NCBI GenBank assembly: GCA_964453855.1
Contig: CAYVRN010000002.1
Coordinates: forward strand, 18,638 to 82,637
Origin: JASMHC01 sp964453855
GTDB taxonomy: Bacteria > Pseudomonadota > Alphaproteobacteria > Rhodobacterales > Rhodobacteraceae
Direction: 5' to 3'
DNA: 64,000 nt
The notes beneath the pieces are model-generated. The model saw only the letters and a list, made by a program, of their open reading frames with translations, did not search any database and had not been told where the DNA came from. Shown here piece by piece: positions 9,188-19,073 of this stretch. How positions within the stretch are numbered: the first letter of the stretch is position 1; the number at the start of each line of letters is the position of its first letter. The position numbers were made by a program, and so were the translations under genes.

Positions 9188-9613
9188 TTACACGTGGGCA
9201 AAACCGAAGCCCGCAGGGCGTGGTTGCTGGATGAATGTAGGCAGGCTGATACGCGGGTAAGCCGAAACCGGTCCACCGTTGTTTACCCACTCCATAAGTC
9301 CACCAGAAGTGAACGAAACATTTTCAATCCCGTTCTGGGCCAAAGTGAATGCTGCAAATTGGGCTTTCTGGCCTCCGGCGCACATTAGAACGACTGGGCG
9401 ACCTTTTAGAACTTTTTCAAGATCACCGGTCTCAGCTTTTTGACGCAGTTTCCCAAGAGGCATAACCATTGCACCGCGTGCCGTGCCTGTTTTGCGCGCT
9501 TCGTCTTCATTGCGCACGTCGATGATAACTGCGTCACCATAAGCTGAGGCTTCGATAGCACTTTTCGCTGAAATTACGTTTGGAATTTTGGGGGCGTTGA
9601 AGTGAATGGTCAT
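9188..9613 (-). CDS. Rhodanese-like domain protein
   Basis: A 141-residue rhodanese-like protein. VIDVRNEDEARKTGTARGA near residue 35 and the active-site loop LMCAGGQKAQFAA near residue 85 are visible. The loop C-AGGQK-A differs from the usual C-xSGxR, so thiosulfate sulfurtransferase activity is less certain. The frame extends ten codons further to a GTG, but the ATG at 9613 has AAGGA eight bases before it and is preferred. The C-terminus ends PAGFGFAHV. It probably forms a unit with the following rhodanese. Confidence 0.85.
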   Translation of the reverse strand: MTIHFNAPKIPNVISAKSAIEASAYGDAVIIDVRNEDEARKTGTARGAMVMPLGKLRQKAETGDLEKVLKGRPVVLMCAGGQKAQFAAFTLAQNGIENVSFTSGGLMEWVNNGGPVSAYPRISLPTFIQQPRPAGFGFAHV

Positions 9614-9792
9614 GGCGTTTTCCTTTTTTGGAGTTGTCACCAATTTACCTTAAAATTTTGGAATGTGTTGTGCGCACGGGGCTAATAAAAAACATATTGT
9701 GATTATAATAGTTGTTCTAAATGCGATAAAACTAATACTAAAGTATTTAGTTAATCGGGCTTTGACGGCCGTCAGAATCAGCGATTCCTTCA

Positions 9793-9807
9793 GTTCCCCT
9801 TTTGTTC
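9793..9807 (+). promoter_or_regulatory. LexA (SOS) box of uvrA
   Basis: GTTC-N7-GTTC, the direct-repeat LexA site known for alphaproteobacteria, is exact here (GTTC at 9793 and at 9804). It lies 68 bases before the uvrA ATG, where a promoter is expected. SOS control of uvrA is well known in this class. Confidence 0.85.
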
Positions 9808-9874
9808 TCGCTTTTTGATTGGAGACTCAGTACATTTCCGCTATCTCGTGTCGAGTTGGCAGTTTGGGTGTATT

Positions 9875-12733
9875 ATGGCTGAGCAGAAGTTCATCGAAGT
9901 CCGCGGCGCGCGGGAACATAACCTCAAGAACATCGATGTGGATATTCCGCGCGATCAGCTTGTGGTTATCACCGGACTATCGGGTTCGGGTAAATCGTCA
10001 CTGGCGTTCGACACCATCTACGCCGAAGGACAGCGCCGCTATGTCGAAAGCTTGTCGGCCTATGCGCGTCAGTTTCTGGACATGATGGAAAAGCCGGACG
10101 TAGATCACATCAACGGCTTATCCCCTGCTATTTCTATCGAACAGAAAACCACCAGCAAGAACCCCCGTTCGACCGTGGGCACTGTAACGGAAATCTACGA
10201 TTACATGCGCCTTCTGTTCGCGCGCGTCGGAACGCCTTACAGCCCAGCCACAGGCCTGCCGATCGAAGCTCAGCAGGTTCAGGATATGGTCGACCGGGTT
10301 ATGGGAATGGAGGATGGTACGCGCGCCTATCTTCTGGCCCCCATTGTACGTGACCGCAAAGGCGAATATCGCAAAGAATTTCTGGAACTTCGCAAGCAGG
10401 GGTTCCAACGGGTCAAGGTAGACGGTCAGTTTTATGATCTTGATGAACCCCCGACACTGGACAAGAAATTCCGCCACGACATCGACGTGGTCGTAGATCG
10501 CATTGTGGTGCGTGAAGGCATGGAAACCCGTCTGGCCGACAGTTTCCGCACCGCTTTGGATTTGGCCGATGGCATCGCCATTCTGGAAACTGCGCCAAAG
10601 GATGAAGAACCCGAACGGATTACCTTCAGCGAAAATTTTGCCTGCCCCGTCAGCGGGTTCACGATTCCAGAGATCGAGCCGCGCCTGTTCTCCTTTAACG
10701 CTCCCTTCGGTGCCTGTCCGACTTGTGACGGTTTGGGGATGGAGCTGTTTTTCGACGAACGGCTTGTCGTGCCAGATCAGACCCTAAAAATATCGGACGG
10801 GGCGTTGGCCCCTTGGCGCAAGGGAAAGTCACCGTACTTTCTTCAAACCATCGAAGCTGTCGCAAAGCATTACCAGTTTAACCAGAACACCAAGTGGAAA
10901 GACCTGCCCGAGAAAGTTCAGAAGGTCTTCCTTTACGGTTCTGGCGAAGAAGAAATCCAGTTTCGATATGACGAAGGAGGGCGGGTTTATCAGGTGCAGC
11001 GCACGTTCGAGGGCGTCATACCCAATATGGAACGCCGCTACCGTGAAACCGACAGCAACTGGATACGTGAAGAGTTCGAGAATTATCAGAATAACCGACC
11101 TTGCGGTGCGTGTGGGGGCTACCGATTGCGCGATGAAGCATTGGCCGTCAAAATCGGCGGTCTGCACGTTGGGCAGGTTGTTAAAATGTCGATCCGCGAG
11201 GCATTCGACTGGTGTAAAACGGTTCCGGATCATTTGACGGCTCAGAAAAATGAAATTGCCCGTGCGATTCTGAAAGAAATCCGCGAGCGTCTTGGTTTTC
11301 TGAATAACGTCGGGCTTGAGTATCTGACGCTTTCGCGCAATGCCGGAACTCTTTCAGGTGGTGAAAGTCAACGTATTCGTCTGGCCAGCCAGATTGGTTC
11401 AGGTCTGACAGGCGTGCTTTATGTTCTGGACGAACCCTCTATCGGTCTGCATCAACGCGATAACGATCGCTTGCTTACTACGCTTAAAAACCTGCGCGAT
11501 CAGGGTAACACCGTGATCGTCGTTGAACATGACGAAGAAGCGATCCGCGAAGCGGACTACGTGTTCGATATCGGCCCAGGGGCTGGGGTGCATGGCGGGC
11601 AAGTGGTCAGTCACGGAGTGCCTGCCGCTATATGCGCTGATCCGGCATCGGTTACTGGCCAGTATCTGTCTGGAACTCGGGAAATTTCGATCCCCGCGGA
11701 ACGGCGTAAAGGGAACAAGAAAAAACTGTCAGTTGTAAAGGCCACGGGCAACAATCTGAGAGAGGTTACTGCTGATTTCCCGCTAGGCAAGTTTGTCTGT
11801 GTCACAGGAGTTTCTGGGGGCGGTAAATCCACCCTGACGATTGAAACATTATTCAAAACCGCGTCAATGCGTTTGAACGGAGCAAAGCAAACTCCTGCAC
11901 CTTGCGAAACCATTAAGGGGCTGGAACACCTTGATAAGGTCATCGACATCGACCAGCGGCCAATTGGCCGCACACCGCGTTCAAATCCGGCGACTTATAC
12001 AGGGGCCTTCACACCGATCCGTGACTGGTTTGCCGGTCTACCTGAAGCCAAAGCGCGCGGCTACAAGCCAGGGCGCTTCAGCTTTAATGTCAAAGGCGGT
12101 CGGTGCGAGGCCTGTCAGGGTGACGGTGTCATTAAGATCGAGATGCATTTCTTGCCGGACGTTTATGTAACCTGCGAAACCTGTCAGGGTGCGCGCTATA
12201 ATCGCGAGACGCTTGAGATTAAGTTCAAAGGCAAGTCGATTGCCGACGTTCTGGACATGACAGTTGAAGACGCGCAGGACTTCTTCAAGGCCGTTCCCAG
12301 CATCCGCGATAAAATGGATGCACTGGCACGCGTCGGACTGGGCTATATAAAAGTAGGCCAACAGGCGACGACGCTGTCGGGGGGGGAAGCGCAGCGCGTG
12401 AAGCTTTCTAAAGAACTGGCGAAGCGATCAACAGGGCGCACGCTCTATATTCTGGACGAACCGACCACCGGTTTGCACTTTGAAGACGTTCGCAAGCTTC
12501 TTGAAGTGCTGCACGAGCTGGTAGATCAGGGCAACACCGTTGTGGTGATCGAGCACAATTTGGACGTGGTCAAAACTGCCGATTGGCTGATCGATATAGG
12601 CCCTGAAGGAGGCGACGGTGGTGGAATGATCGTGGCCGAGGGTACGCCAGAAGAGGTCGCTCAGGTCGAGCGCAGTCATACTGGAAGGTACCTTAAACCC
12701 ATGCTTTTTGGCGGAAAGGTCGCGGCCGAGTAG
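9875..12733 (+). CDS. uvrA: Excinuclease ABC subunit A
   Basis: A 952-residue nucleotide-excision-repair protein that finds DNA lesions with UvrB. Two ABC ATPase halves are present: Walker A GLSGSGKSS at residues 34-42, signature LSGGESQRIRLA near 493; second Walker A GVSGGGKST near 650 and signature LSGGEAQRVKLS near 835. The cysteine pairs of zinc modules (CPTCDGLG, CGACGG, CEACQGDG, CETCQGAR) are all seen. The frame is open for 20 more codons upstream, but MAEQKFIEVRGAREHNL is the family N-terminus, so the ATG at 9875 is chosen. A LexA box lies upstream. Confidence 0.98.
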   Translation: MAEQKFIEVRGAREHNLKNIDVDIPRDQLVVITGLSGSGKSSLAFDTIYAEGQRRYVESLSAYARQFLDMMEKPDVDHINGLSPAISIEQKTTSKNPRSTVGTVTEIYDYMRLLFARVGTPYSPATGLPIEAQQVQDMVDRVMGMEDGTRAYLLAPIVRDRKGEYRKEFLELRKQGFQRVKVDGQFYDLDEPPTLDKKFRHDIDVVVDRIVVREGMETRLADSFRTALDLADGIAILETAPKDEEPERITFSENFACPVSGFTIPEIEPRLFSFNAPFGACPTCDGLGMELFFDERLVVPDQTLKISDGALAPWRKGKSPYFLQTIEAVAKHYQFNQNTKWKDLPEKVQKVFLYGSGEEEIQFRYDEGGRVYQVQRTFEGVIPNMERRYRETDSNWIREEFENYQNNRPCGACGGYRLRDEALAVKIGGLHVGQVVKMSIREAFDWCKTVPDHLTAQKNEIARAILKEIRERLGFLNNVGLEYLTLSRNAGTLSGGESQRIRLASQIGSGLTGVLYVLDEPSIGLHQRDNDRLLTTLKNLRDQGNTVIVVEHDEEAIREADYVFDIGPGAGVHGGQVVSHGVPAAICADPASVTGQYLSGTREISIPAERRKGNKKKLSVVKATGNNLREVTADFPLGKFVCVTGVSGGGKSTLTIETLFKTASMRLNGAKQTPAPCETIKGLEHLDKVIDIDQRPIGRTPRSNPATYTGAFTPIRDWFAGLPEAKARGYKPGRFSFNVKGGRCEACQGDGVIKIEMHFLPDVYVTCETCQGARYNRETLEIKFKGKSIADVLDMTVEDAQDFFKAVPSIRDKMDALARVGLGYIKVGQQATTLSGGEAQRVKLSKELAKRSTGRTLYILDEPTTGLHFEDVRKLLEVLHELVDQGNTVVVIEHNLDVVKTADWLIDIGPEGGDGGGMIVAEGTPEEVAQVERSHTGRYLKPMLFGGKVAAE

Positions 12734-12782
12734 GTTTGGCACACTCATTGCACGTTCAAGCACGAGTTGAACGGAGTTTTAT

Positions 12783-13490
12783 ATGCTACGCGCCTTTGCC
12801 TTGATCGCGGCAATCCTCGGCCTTTTCGGGGCCTGGTACTTTGTTTTGCCAACTGGAAAACCGGATAAAGACTATCCGATGACGGGCTTCTCGAACATTG
12901 AAGTTTCGAACGGAGTGTGGGTAAAGGTCTATACCGGTCAAGAAGGCGGCATTCAGGCACGTGCTTTACGCGGAGAAATCGATGATCTGATTGTCGAAAA
13001 GCGGGGCAATACGCTTGCGATCTCTGTGAAAGAGGCAAAGGGCATCTTGGGGCCTTGGATAAATAACCGATATCAAGTGACAATCTGGGCATCGGAAATT
13101 CGCAGTGTGACGACAGATCATGAAGCCTCGCTTGAGGTTGTGAGTGGTTTGCACGGTAGCTTGTCAGTTGCCGCTCATGATGGCAGTAATCTTTTGATCA
13201 GCGAAATATACGGATCGGATATCTCGGTTAAGGCGAGTGGTGAGGGGTCCGTGACCCTTTATGGTGTCTGCAATCGAATTCGCGCCGCAGCGGATTCTGG
13301 CGGGACAATTGGTACCGCTGGGATGGAATGCGTTACAGCAGACGCGGATGCCAGAAGCGAAGCAACTGTCGAGGTTCGCGCGACGGAAACAGCAGACTTG
13401 AACGCACTTGGCGGTAAGATTGTGCTGTCGGGGAGCGCCAACGTGGGACGCTCGCGCGCAATGTTGGGGGGCGAGATTGTCAGACGCTAA
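12783..13490 (+). CDS. DUF2807 (GIN-domain) exported protein
   Basis: A 235-residue protein with an N-terminal hydrophobic helix (residues 4-22, ALIAAILGLFGAWYFVL) that serves as a signal or anchor. The rest is a repetitive beta-rich fold: FSNIEVSNGVWVKVYTG, then VEKRGNTLAISVKE, and short repeats such as ASLEVVSG and GSVTLYG. This matches the DUF2807 putative auto-transporter adhesin head GIN domain, a right-handed beta-helix of unknown role. It follows uvrA by 49 bases, and its stop overlaps the convergent amylase gene by four bases. Confidence 0.78.
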   Translation: MLRAFALIAAILGLFGAWYFVLPTGKPDKDYPMTGFSNIEVSNGVWVKVYTGQEGGIQARALRGEIDDLIVEKRGNTLAISVKEAKGILGPWINNRYQVTIWASEIRSVTTDHEASLEVVSGLHGSLSVAAHDGSNLLISEIYGSDISVKASGEGSVTLYGVCNRIRAAADSGGTIGTAGMECVTADADARSEATVEVRATETADLNALGGKIVLSGSANVGRSRAMLGGEIVRR

Positions 13491-14875
13491 CCGTCGTTCA
13501 CCATGAATCGATAAGATTTCGCTGGTAACGTCAGTTCATCGCTGTGTGATCCCAAAACGGTCACCCATTCACCATCGGGCAGTAGGGGCATGGTTTGACC
13601 TGAATTACCTCGATTGACGGCAAGAATGACCGAGCCCTTTTGAAGTACTAGAACGTCACCGCCTGCAAACACTGTCTGAACATCTGCATGACGTATTTCC
13701 GTGTGAGCCTTTCTTAATGAAAGCATGCTCTTAACATCTGCTCTCAATGCCTCGTCTCGCGGTAAGTTAGCCCCGGGAAGTTGCTCGTTGCTTTCACCCC
13801 ACGCCATGTCTTCACGGTTATCGGGCCAAAGCCCGCCGCGTCGTCCGATTTCCTCTCCCCAAGTGATCACCGGCGTGCCTTCTGCGAACATTAAAAGTGC
13901 GAAGGCAATCCGTAACTTATCAGTGTCACCGCGCAGCATGGCCAGAAGCATCGGTACATCATGGGAAGATAGGAAAGGGGCTAAAACATAGCCGTCCGGC
14001 ACGTCGTGACGCTTGGTGAAATAGCGCGCATAGCGGGCGGTATCTTCGACACCGTTCAAAAGCTTCATCGTGCGGTCGCGAAACGAGAAATCCAGCACCC
14101 CGTCCAAGGTATCCTCTTCGAAGGGTTTTCGTGCGATGTATTTGTCGGCATCCCAAATTTCGCCGATCAGGAAAAAATCCTCGCCCAGACGTTCACGGGT
14201 TACGACGCGATGGTCTTTCCAGAACTCCTGCGTGATGTGCTTGTATGTGTCCAATCGGAAGCCGTCGGCGCCCACGCGCTCTGCAAGCCCGATATGGGCC
14301 TCGAACAGATAATCACGCACTGCGGGTAATTCGGTTTTCAGATCAGGCAGACCAGACAAGCAAAGTGTGATTGCATCGCCACCACAGTCGTCTCCTTGCC
14401 GAATCCATTTTGGCCGTGTTCGGGTCCATTCGGCACCATAGCCCACATGGTTGTAGACCACGTCCAGAATAATCTTCAGCCCTTTGGAATGGGCTGTATC
14501 CACAAGAGCTTTCAGGTCTGCTTCGGTGCCGTAGCGTGGGTCAAGTTGGGTGAAATCCTCAGCCCAATATCCATGATGCCCGTGAAACGGTATGCCTTCG
14601 GCCTCTATAGGCGTTATGACTTGCTGAACAACGGGAGTGAACCAAATGGCCGTTGCTCCGAGATCGACGATCTCGTCAAGCTTGTCCGTCAGGCCCTTTA
14701 GGTCACCCCCGTGGAACGCAATCGGGTTATCAAGATCAACGGTTTGATTGTTCGTTTGGTCCCCATCCGAAAATCGATCAAGCATGATGAAATATATGAT
14801 TTCATCCTTCCAGTCCGCAGATTGCGCTGGAAGTGCGTATAAAAGGGCCATCATTAAAATGATACGTTTGAACAT
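13487..14875 (-). CDS. Secreted alpha-amylase family glycoside hydrolase (GH13)
   Basis: A 462-residue protein with a signal peptide (FKRIILMMALLYALPAQSA, cleavage near residue 19), so it is periplasmic or secreted. The GH13 barrel motifs are in order: DRFSDGD at the start, DVVYNHVG near residue 138, the nucleophile in GFRLDTYKH near 215, the acid in LIGEIWD near 250, and FLSSHDVP near 315. It has no obvious starch-binding domain and a short C-terminal beta domain. The exact alpha-glucan substrate is open. It stands alone and no transporter or regulator of sugar use is next to it. Confidence 0.9.
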   Translation of the reverse strand: MFKRIILMMALLYALPAQSADWKDEIIYFIMLDRFSDGDQTNNQTVDLDNPIAFHGGDLKGLTDKLDEIVDLGATAIWFTPVVQQVITPIEAEGIPFHGHHGYWAEDFTQLDPRYGTEADLKALVDTAHSKGLKIILDVVYNHVGYGAEWTRTRPKWIRQGDDCGGDAITLCLSGLPDLKTELPAVRDYLFEAHIGLAERVGADGFRLDTYKHITQEFWKDHRVVTRERLGEDFFLIGEIWDADKYIARKPFEEDTLDGVLDFSFRDRTMKLLNGVEDTARYARYFTKRHDVPDGYVLAPFLSSHDVPMLLAMLRGDTDKLRIAFALLMFAEGTPVITWGEEIGRRGGLWPDNREDMAWGESNEQLPGANLPRDEALRADVKSMLSLRKAHTEIRHADVQTVFAGGDVLVLQKGSVILAVNRGNSGQTMPLLPDGEWVTVLGSHSDELTLPAKSYRFMVNDG

Positions 14876-15054
14876 CGGACGCTCTGGTTTGTTAGCGCCA
14901 ACATAAGGTGCAAGTGGTTTCCAGTCATCTACAAAAACGCAAAGGCGAATTAATCACGCTTAGTGGGTCGAGAGAAGCGCGTCTATAAAAAGACCTTGAG
15001 TGATGGCTTCCAGAAAATGCCCAGTTCTTGCTGACCACTTAGTTGGCGTACTGC

Positions 15055-16347
15055 TTACATGCGGAACTTTTTGCCGCCGATCCAGACTTCGTGAATAGCG
15101 CGATCGTCGCCCATCATGATGGTCGGAAAAATCGCCTCCCATATATCGTTGGCCATGGCGTGACGCTGTGCGATTGCAGGGGTCGAAGCGAGATCAAGGA
15201 TAATAAGGTCCGCTTCAAGTCCTACGGCGAGGTTGCCAATCTTGTCATCCATGTGCAGTGCGCGGGCAGAACCCTGTGTGGCCAACCACAATAGTTGTGA
15301 TGGATGCAAGGGCACGCCGCGTAACTGCCCGATTTCATAAGCAGCGGCCATTGTGCGCAGCATTGAAAAGCTTGAACCTCCGCCCGTGTCTGTCGCCAGA
15401 CCGATGCGGTGGCCGTTAGCCATCAAACCAGCCATATCGAACAGTCCCGACCCGATAAATGTGTTCGATGTCGGGCAGTGGATTAGCGAGCCATCAACTT
15501 CGTGCAGGCGGGCTTTTTCGCGTTCTTCCAGGTAGATCGCGTGCCCATACAACCCACCTTTGCCCAGCAAGCCGAATTGCTCGTACGTATCCAGATAATC
15601 GCGGGCGGTGGGAAACAGCTCTTTCACCCATGCGACTTCATCTGTTTGCTCAGAAAGATGGGTCTGCATCAGGCATTCTGGATGCTCTGCCCAGAGTGCG
15701 CCCATTGCTTCGAGTTGTTCCGGTGTCGAGGTTGGCGAAAACCGAGGAGTGATCGCATAACTGATCCGGTCGACATTCTGCCATTTTTGCAAAAGTGATT
15801 TGCTATCATCATAGGCCGATTGCGCCGTATCACGCAGCCCGTCGGGTGCGTTGCGGTCCATACAAGTTTTTCCAGCTATGACTCGTTGGCCCCGCTTTTG
15901 GGCCTCGTTGAAAAATGCTTCGACGCTTTCAGGATGGATTGTGGCGTAGCTGCACATGCTCGTGGTGCCATGTGCTGTTGATAGATTCAGATATCTTGCC
16001 GCGATTTCAGCGGCATATTCTGGATCACTAAATTTCATTTCCTCAGGGAAGGTATAGCTGTTCAGCCAATCAATCAGCCGCTTTCCCCAGCTGGCAATCA
16101 TCGCCGTTTGCGGGAAATGCACATGGGCATCAACAAATCCTGCCATGATCAGCTTATCGCCGTACGGGCGAACTTGTGCCTTGGGGTGTGCTTTCAGGAC
16201 ACGATCCCGGGGCCCTACGTCTGCAATCTGTCCATCTAGGATATATACCGCGCCTGAAGATTCGTGTTCAGCCATCGCTTCGGTCCCTTCGTCAAAGGGC
16301 GAGCCATTAAAACTTAGGGTTTGGCCAAGCAGTATTGTTCCGGTCAT
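15055..16347 (-). CDS. guaD: Guanine deaminase
   Basis: A 430-residue cytoplasmic amidohydrolase that converts guanine to xanthine and ammonia. The zinc-binding HVHFPQ is at residues 75-80, with GTTSMCSYATIHPES near 133, MQTHLSEQTDE near 230, YGHAIYLE near 268 and ATDTGGGSSFSML near 320. The frame extends five codons upstream, but the ATG at 16347 has AAGGA seven bases before it and fits the family. It belongs to purine salvage and catabolism; no xanthine dehydrogenase or uricase genes are adjacent. Confidence 0.93.
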   Translation of the reverse strand: MTGTILLGQTLSFNGSPFDEGTEAMAEHESSGAVYILDGQIADVGPRDRVLKAHPKAQVRPYGDKLIMAGFVDAHVHFPQTAMIASWGKRLIDWLNSYTFPEEMKFSDPEYAAEIAARYLNLSTAHGTTSMCSYATIHPESVEAFFNEAQKRGQRVIAGKTCMDRNAPDGLRDTAQSAYDDSKSLLQKWQNVDRISYAITPRFSPTSTPEQLEAMGALWAEHPECLMQTHLSEQTDEVAWVKELFPTARDYLDTYEQFGLLGKGGLYGHAIYLEEREKARLHEVDGSLIHCPTSNTFIGSGLFDMAGLMANGHRIGLATDTGGGSSFSMLRTMAAAYEIGQLRGVPLHPSQLLWLATQGSARALHMDDKIGNLAVGLEADLIILDLASTPAIAQRHAMANDIWEAIFPTIMMGDDRAIHEVWIGGKKFRM

Positions 16348-16464
16348 AGGGTATCCTTTCATGAGCGAAAATAATTAGCAGAATCCCAAAGGTAAATTCG
16401 CCTTTGACCTGTTCCCTTTTGAAGCACTTGTTTATGTTCCAAGCAAATCACGTGGAGGTCCGGT

Positions 16465-17835
16465 ATGAGCGATCAGATCAATGATGCAGACGACGCATAC
16501 GCCCTGGACAATCAATTGATCCACGCAATTCGTGATGCGATTGCTGGCAGTGATGCGGAGCGTATCGCCGAGTTGTTCGAGCCGATGCACTCGGCAGACA
16601 TAGCGGATACGCTGGAACAGATGGACGACGCGCAGCGGCGTGAAGTGATTTGGCTGGCGCCGCATGTTGTGGACGGGGATGTTCTGTCGGATATGGACGA
16701 AGGTGTCCGCGAGGACATGCTGGAGTATCTGCCGCAGGAGGTTCTGTCGAACGCGGTACGGGATCTGGAATCAGATGACGTTGTCGACCTTCTTGAAGAT
16801 CTCGAGGAGGAACAACAAGAAGCGATCCTTGAGGTTCTGGAAGAAGCCGACCGTGTCGCAGTTGAGCAGTCGCTGTCATATCCAGAGGAAACCGCGGGTC
16901 GTTTGATGCAGCGCGAGGTGGTTTGGGTGCCAGAGCACTGGACCGTTGGCAATACTATTGACCAGTTGCGGTCAACCGAAGATTTGCCTGACCAGTTTTA
17001 CCACGTGGTTTTGGTCGATCCGTCGATGACGCCAATCGGGCAGGTCACGTTGGGTCGGTTGATGAGCTCGAAACGCAGCACCAAGCTAACCGAGATTGCG
17101 GAAGAGACCTTTCAGGTCATTCCAGTAACTCAGCATGAAGACGATGTAGCATATGCTTTTAATCAATATCACCTGATTTCTGCCCCCGTCGTTGATGAGG
17201 ACGAACGGTTAATTGGTGTGATTACGATAGACGACGCTATGATCGTGCTTGATGAGGTCCACGAAGAAGACATCATGCGTCTGGCTGGTGTCGGCGAGGG
17301 GTCGCTTGCGGACCGTGTTTTGGAGACGACCAAACAGCGGTTCCCGTGGTTGGCTGTTAATCTGGTGACGGCAATTCTGGCATCGCTTGTCATAGCGCAG
17401 TTCGAGGAGGCAATTGGTCAACTGGTTGCTTTGGCGGTGCTGATGCCGATTGTTGCCTCGATGGGCGGGAATGCGGGCACGCAATCTTTGACCGTTGCGG
17501 TACGAGCCATTGCCACCAAAGACCTGACAGGTTCGAACGTTTGGCGGGTTATCCGGCGTGAAGTTCTGGTGGGGCTGGTCAACGGGATCGGTTTTGCGCT
17601 TGTGATGGGCGGTGTCGGGTGGATTTGGTTCGGCTCTTTCGATCTGGCATATGTGATCGCTGCCGCGATGGTTATTAATCTGGTCGTTGCTGGACTGGCG
17701 GGGACGGTTATTCCGGTGCTGTTGGAACGCATGGACATTGACCCGGCGCTTGCGTCTGGCGCGTTTGTGACAACGGTAACGGATGTGGTGGGCTTTTTCG
17801 CCTTCCTTGGATTGGCGGTGGTGATTCTGCTGTGA
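16465..17835 (+). CDS. mgtE: Magnesium transporter MgtE
   Basis: A 456-residue Mg2+ channel. It has an acidic cytoplasmic N domain (repeats such as DVVDLLEDLEEEQQ) and two CBS domains (about residues 135-255, with SAPVVDEDERLIGVITIDD). Five transmembrane helices follow, starting at FPWLAVNLVTAILASLVI, with the pore motif PIVASMGGNAGTQSLT near residue 335. The N and CBS domains gate the pore by sensing cytoplasmic Mg2+. A GGAGG site precedes the ATG. The stop overlaps the GTG of the next gene (GTGA). Confidence 0.96.
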   Translation: MSDQINDADDAYALDNQLIHAIRDAIAGSDAERIAELFEPMHSADIADTLEQMDDAQRREVIWLAPHVVDGDVLSDMDEGVREDMLEYLPQEVLSNAVRDLESDDVVDLLEDLEEEQQEAILEVLEEADRVAVEQSLSYPEETAGRLMQREVVWVPEHWTVGNTIDQLRSTEDLPDQFYHVVLVDPSMTPIGQVTLGRLMSSKRSTKLTEIAEETFQVIPVTQHEDDVAYAFNQYHLISAPVVDEDERLIGVITIDDAMIVLDEVHEEDIMRLAGVGEGSLADRVLETTKQRFPWLAVNLVTAILASLVIAQFEEAIGQLVALAVLMPIVASMGGNAGTQSLTVAVRAIATKDLTGSNVWRVIRREVLVGLVNGIGFALVMGGVGWIWFGSFDLAYVIAAAMVINLVVAGLAGTVIPVLLERMDIDPALASGAFVTTVTDVVGFFAFLGLAVVILL

Positions 17836-18389
17836 GTGAAATAACAGAAATTAAAACCGCGGCCCGCAAGATGGCTTTCGCTCGGCGCAAAACCGCGTTT
17901 GAGACGCACGGACCGGGACAGGCAAGCCTATTGTCTGAGATTTTGGCTGGGCATCGGGGCGTTCCTGTGGCGGGCTATATGCCGATTCGAACCGAGATTT
18001 CTCCTTTGGCTGCAATGTCGGAAGCGGCAGCCTATGGCCCCGTCGGAGTTCCTGTGATCAGGGGTGAGGGGCAACCTCTGTGGTTTTCAAAATGGGAGCC
18101 AGAGTGTGCTTTGATTGATGGACCATTCGGCGCACAAGTGCCAGCACTGGGCGAGGAAATGATTCCAGAGATCGTGGTGGTCCCTCTAGTGGCCTTCGAT
18201 CGGAATGGTGGACGATTAGGCTACGGTGGCGGCTTTTATGACCGCACGCTGGAGGGGTTGCGAGCGCGAGGGCCAGTAATGGCCATCGGCTTTGCTTTCG
18301 GTGCACAAGAGGCTGAAGATCTTCCGCTTGAGCAGACCGATCAACCGCTGGATATGATTGTGACCGAGCGGGAAGTTTTGACGTTCTGA
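17832..18389 (+). CDS. 5-formyltetrahydrofolate cyclo-ligase
   Basis: A 185-residue cytoplasmic enzyme that converts 5-formyl-THF to 5,10-methenyl-THF using ATP. The family marks are visible: an N-terminal arginine/lysine-rich helix (ARKMAFARRKTAF), AGYMPIRTEISPL near residue 48, and the nucleotide-binding GRLGYGGGFYDRTL near 132. It starts at a GTG overlapping the mgtE stop, so it depends on mgtE translation. Length fits the family (YgfA/MTHFS). Confidence 0.93.
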   Translation: MSEITEIKTAARKMAFARRKTAFETHGPGQASLLSEILAGHRGVPVAGYMPIRTEISPLAAMSEAAAYGPVGVPVIRGEGQPLWFSKWEPECALIDGPFGAQVPALGEEMIPEIVVVPLVAFDRNGGRLGYGGGFYDRTLEGLRARGPVMAIGFAFGAQEAEDLPLEQTDQPLDMIVTEREVLTF

Positions 18390-18442
18390 CCATTTTTGGG
18401 GGCGCTGCCCCCGCCTCCGAAATATTTTGAGACAAAAGAAAA

Positions 18443-19072
18443 TCAGGTCGTCAAATAGTCTTTGAGGGTTTTGCCTGCTTCGTCAACGAACAGGCTGGGT
18501 AGGGCGCTAAGATATGAGATGTCGGTCACGACAAGTGCGTCGAAGTCATTCAGTGTTTCATTCCAGCAAATGCAACGCCAAATCCGCCCGAAGTAATCTA
18601 ACCGAAGCGGGCGAACGATCTGATTGCTTGAACCTTTGCTCAGACGCAGCCTCTGACGCGTTGAGATCGCTTGGCGGATTAGGCTTAGATATTGCTGCAG
18701 ATTGGGGCTGGGCTGTATTGGAGATATCGGAGTTGGACCTTCGACGAGTGCCTGGTCAAGCTTTTGCAAAAGGCTTTGCGCTGCCGTTTTTTGTTCGGTC
18801 TCGCCAGCATCCGAGACCACCGACAAACCAAGCCGGAACACTTCAAGTTCGGCGCCGGTGAGGCTGAGCGGTGGGAGGGTTATTTCAGATGTTGCCCTAT
18901 ACCCATCACCTGGGGTGCCTTGAAGAGGTACGCCACTATGCTTCAGGCGTGTCATGTCACGATATATCGTACGAACACTGACAGCGAAATGATCAGCTAG
19001 GTCCTCGGCACGGTGAATGCGGCCATCTTGCAAAAGCGATGTGATTTGTGAAAGGCGACTAGAGCGGGTCAT
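18443..19072 (-). CDS. YafY-like HTH/WYL-domain transcriptional regulator
   Basis: A 209-residue regulator. An N-terminal HTH_11 fold (MTRSSRLSQITSLLQDGRIHRAEDLADHF, then SVRTIYRDMTRL) is followed by a partial WYL effector-binding domain that ends WNETLNDFDALVV. The frame runs 27 codons further upstream, but homologues begin at MTRS, so the ATG at 19072 is chosen. An exact 8-bp inverted repeat lies two bases before this ATG, so it probably represses itself. No Shine-Dalgarno sequence is seen between the dyad and the ATG, so the mRNA may be leaderless or the true start may differ. The effector is unknown. Confidence 0.82.
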   Translation of the reverse strand: MTRSSRLSQITSLLQDGRIHRAEDLADHFAVSVRTIYRDMTRLKHSGVPLQGTPGDGYRATSEITLPPLSLTGAELEVFRLGLSVVSDAGETEQKTAAQSLLQKLDQALVEGPTPISPIQPSPNLQQYLSLIRQAISTRQRLRLSKGSSNQIVRPLRLDYFGRIWRCICWNETLNDFDALVVTDISYLSALPSLFVDEAGKTLKDYLTT

Positions 19073-19073
19073 A

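Noticed and set aside
8728..9613. The two rhodanese genes as a tandem duplication.
   Set aside because: Their sequences and active-site loops differ (CASGGRS against CAGGQKA), so they are old paralogues or unrelated domains, not a recent copy.
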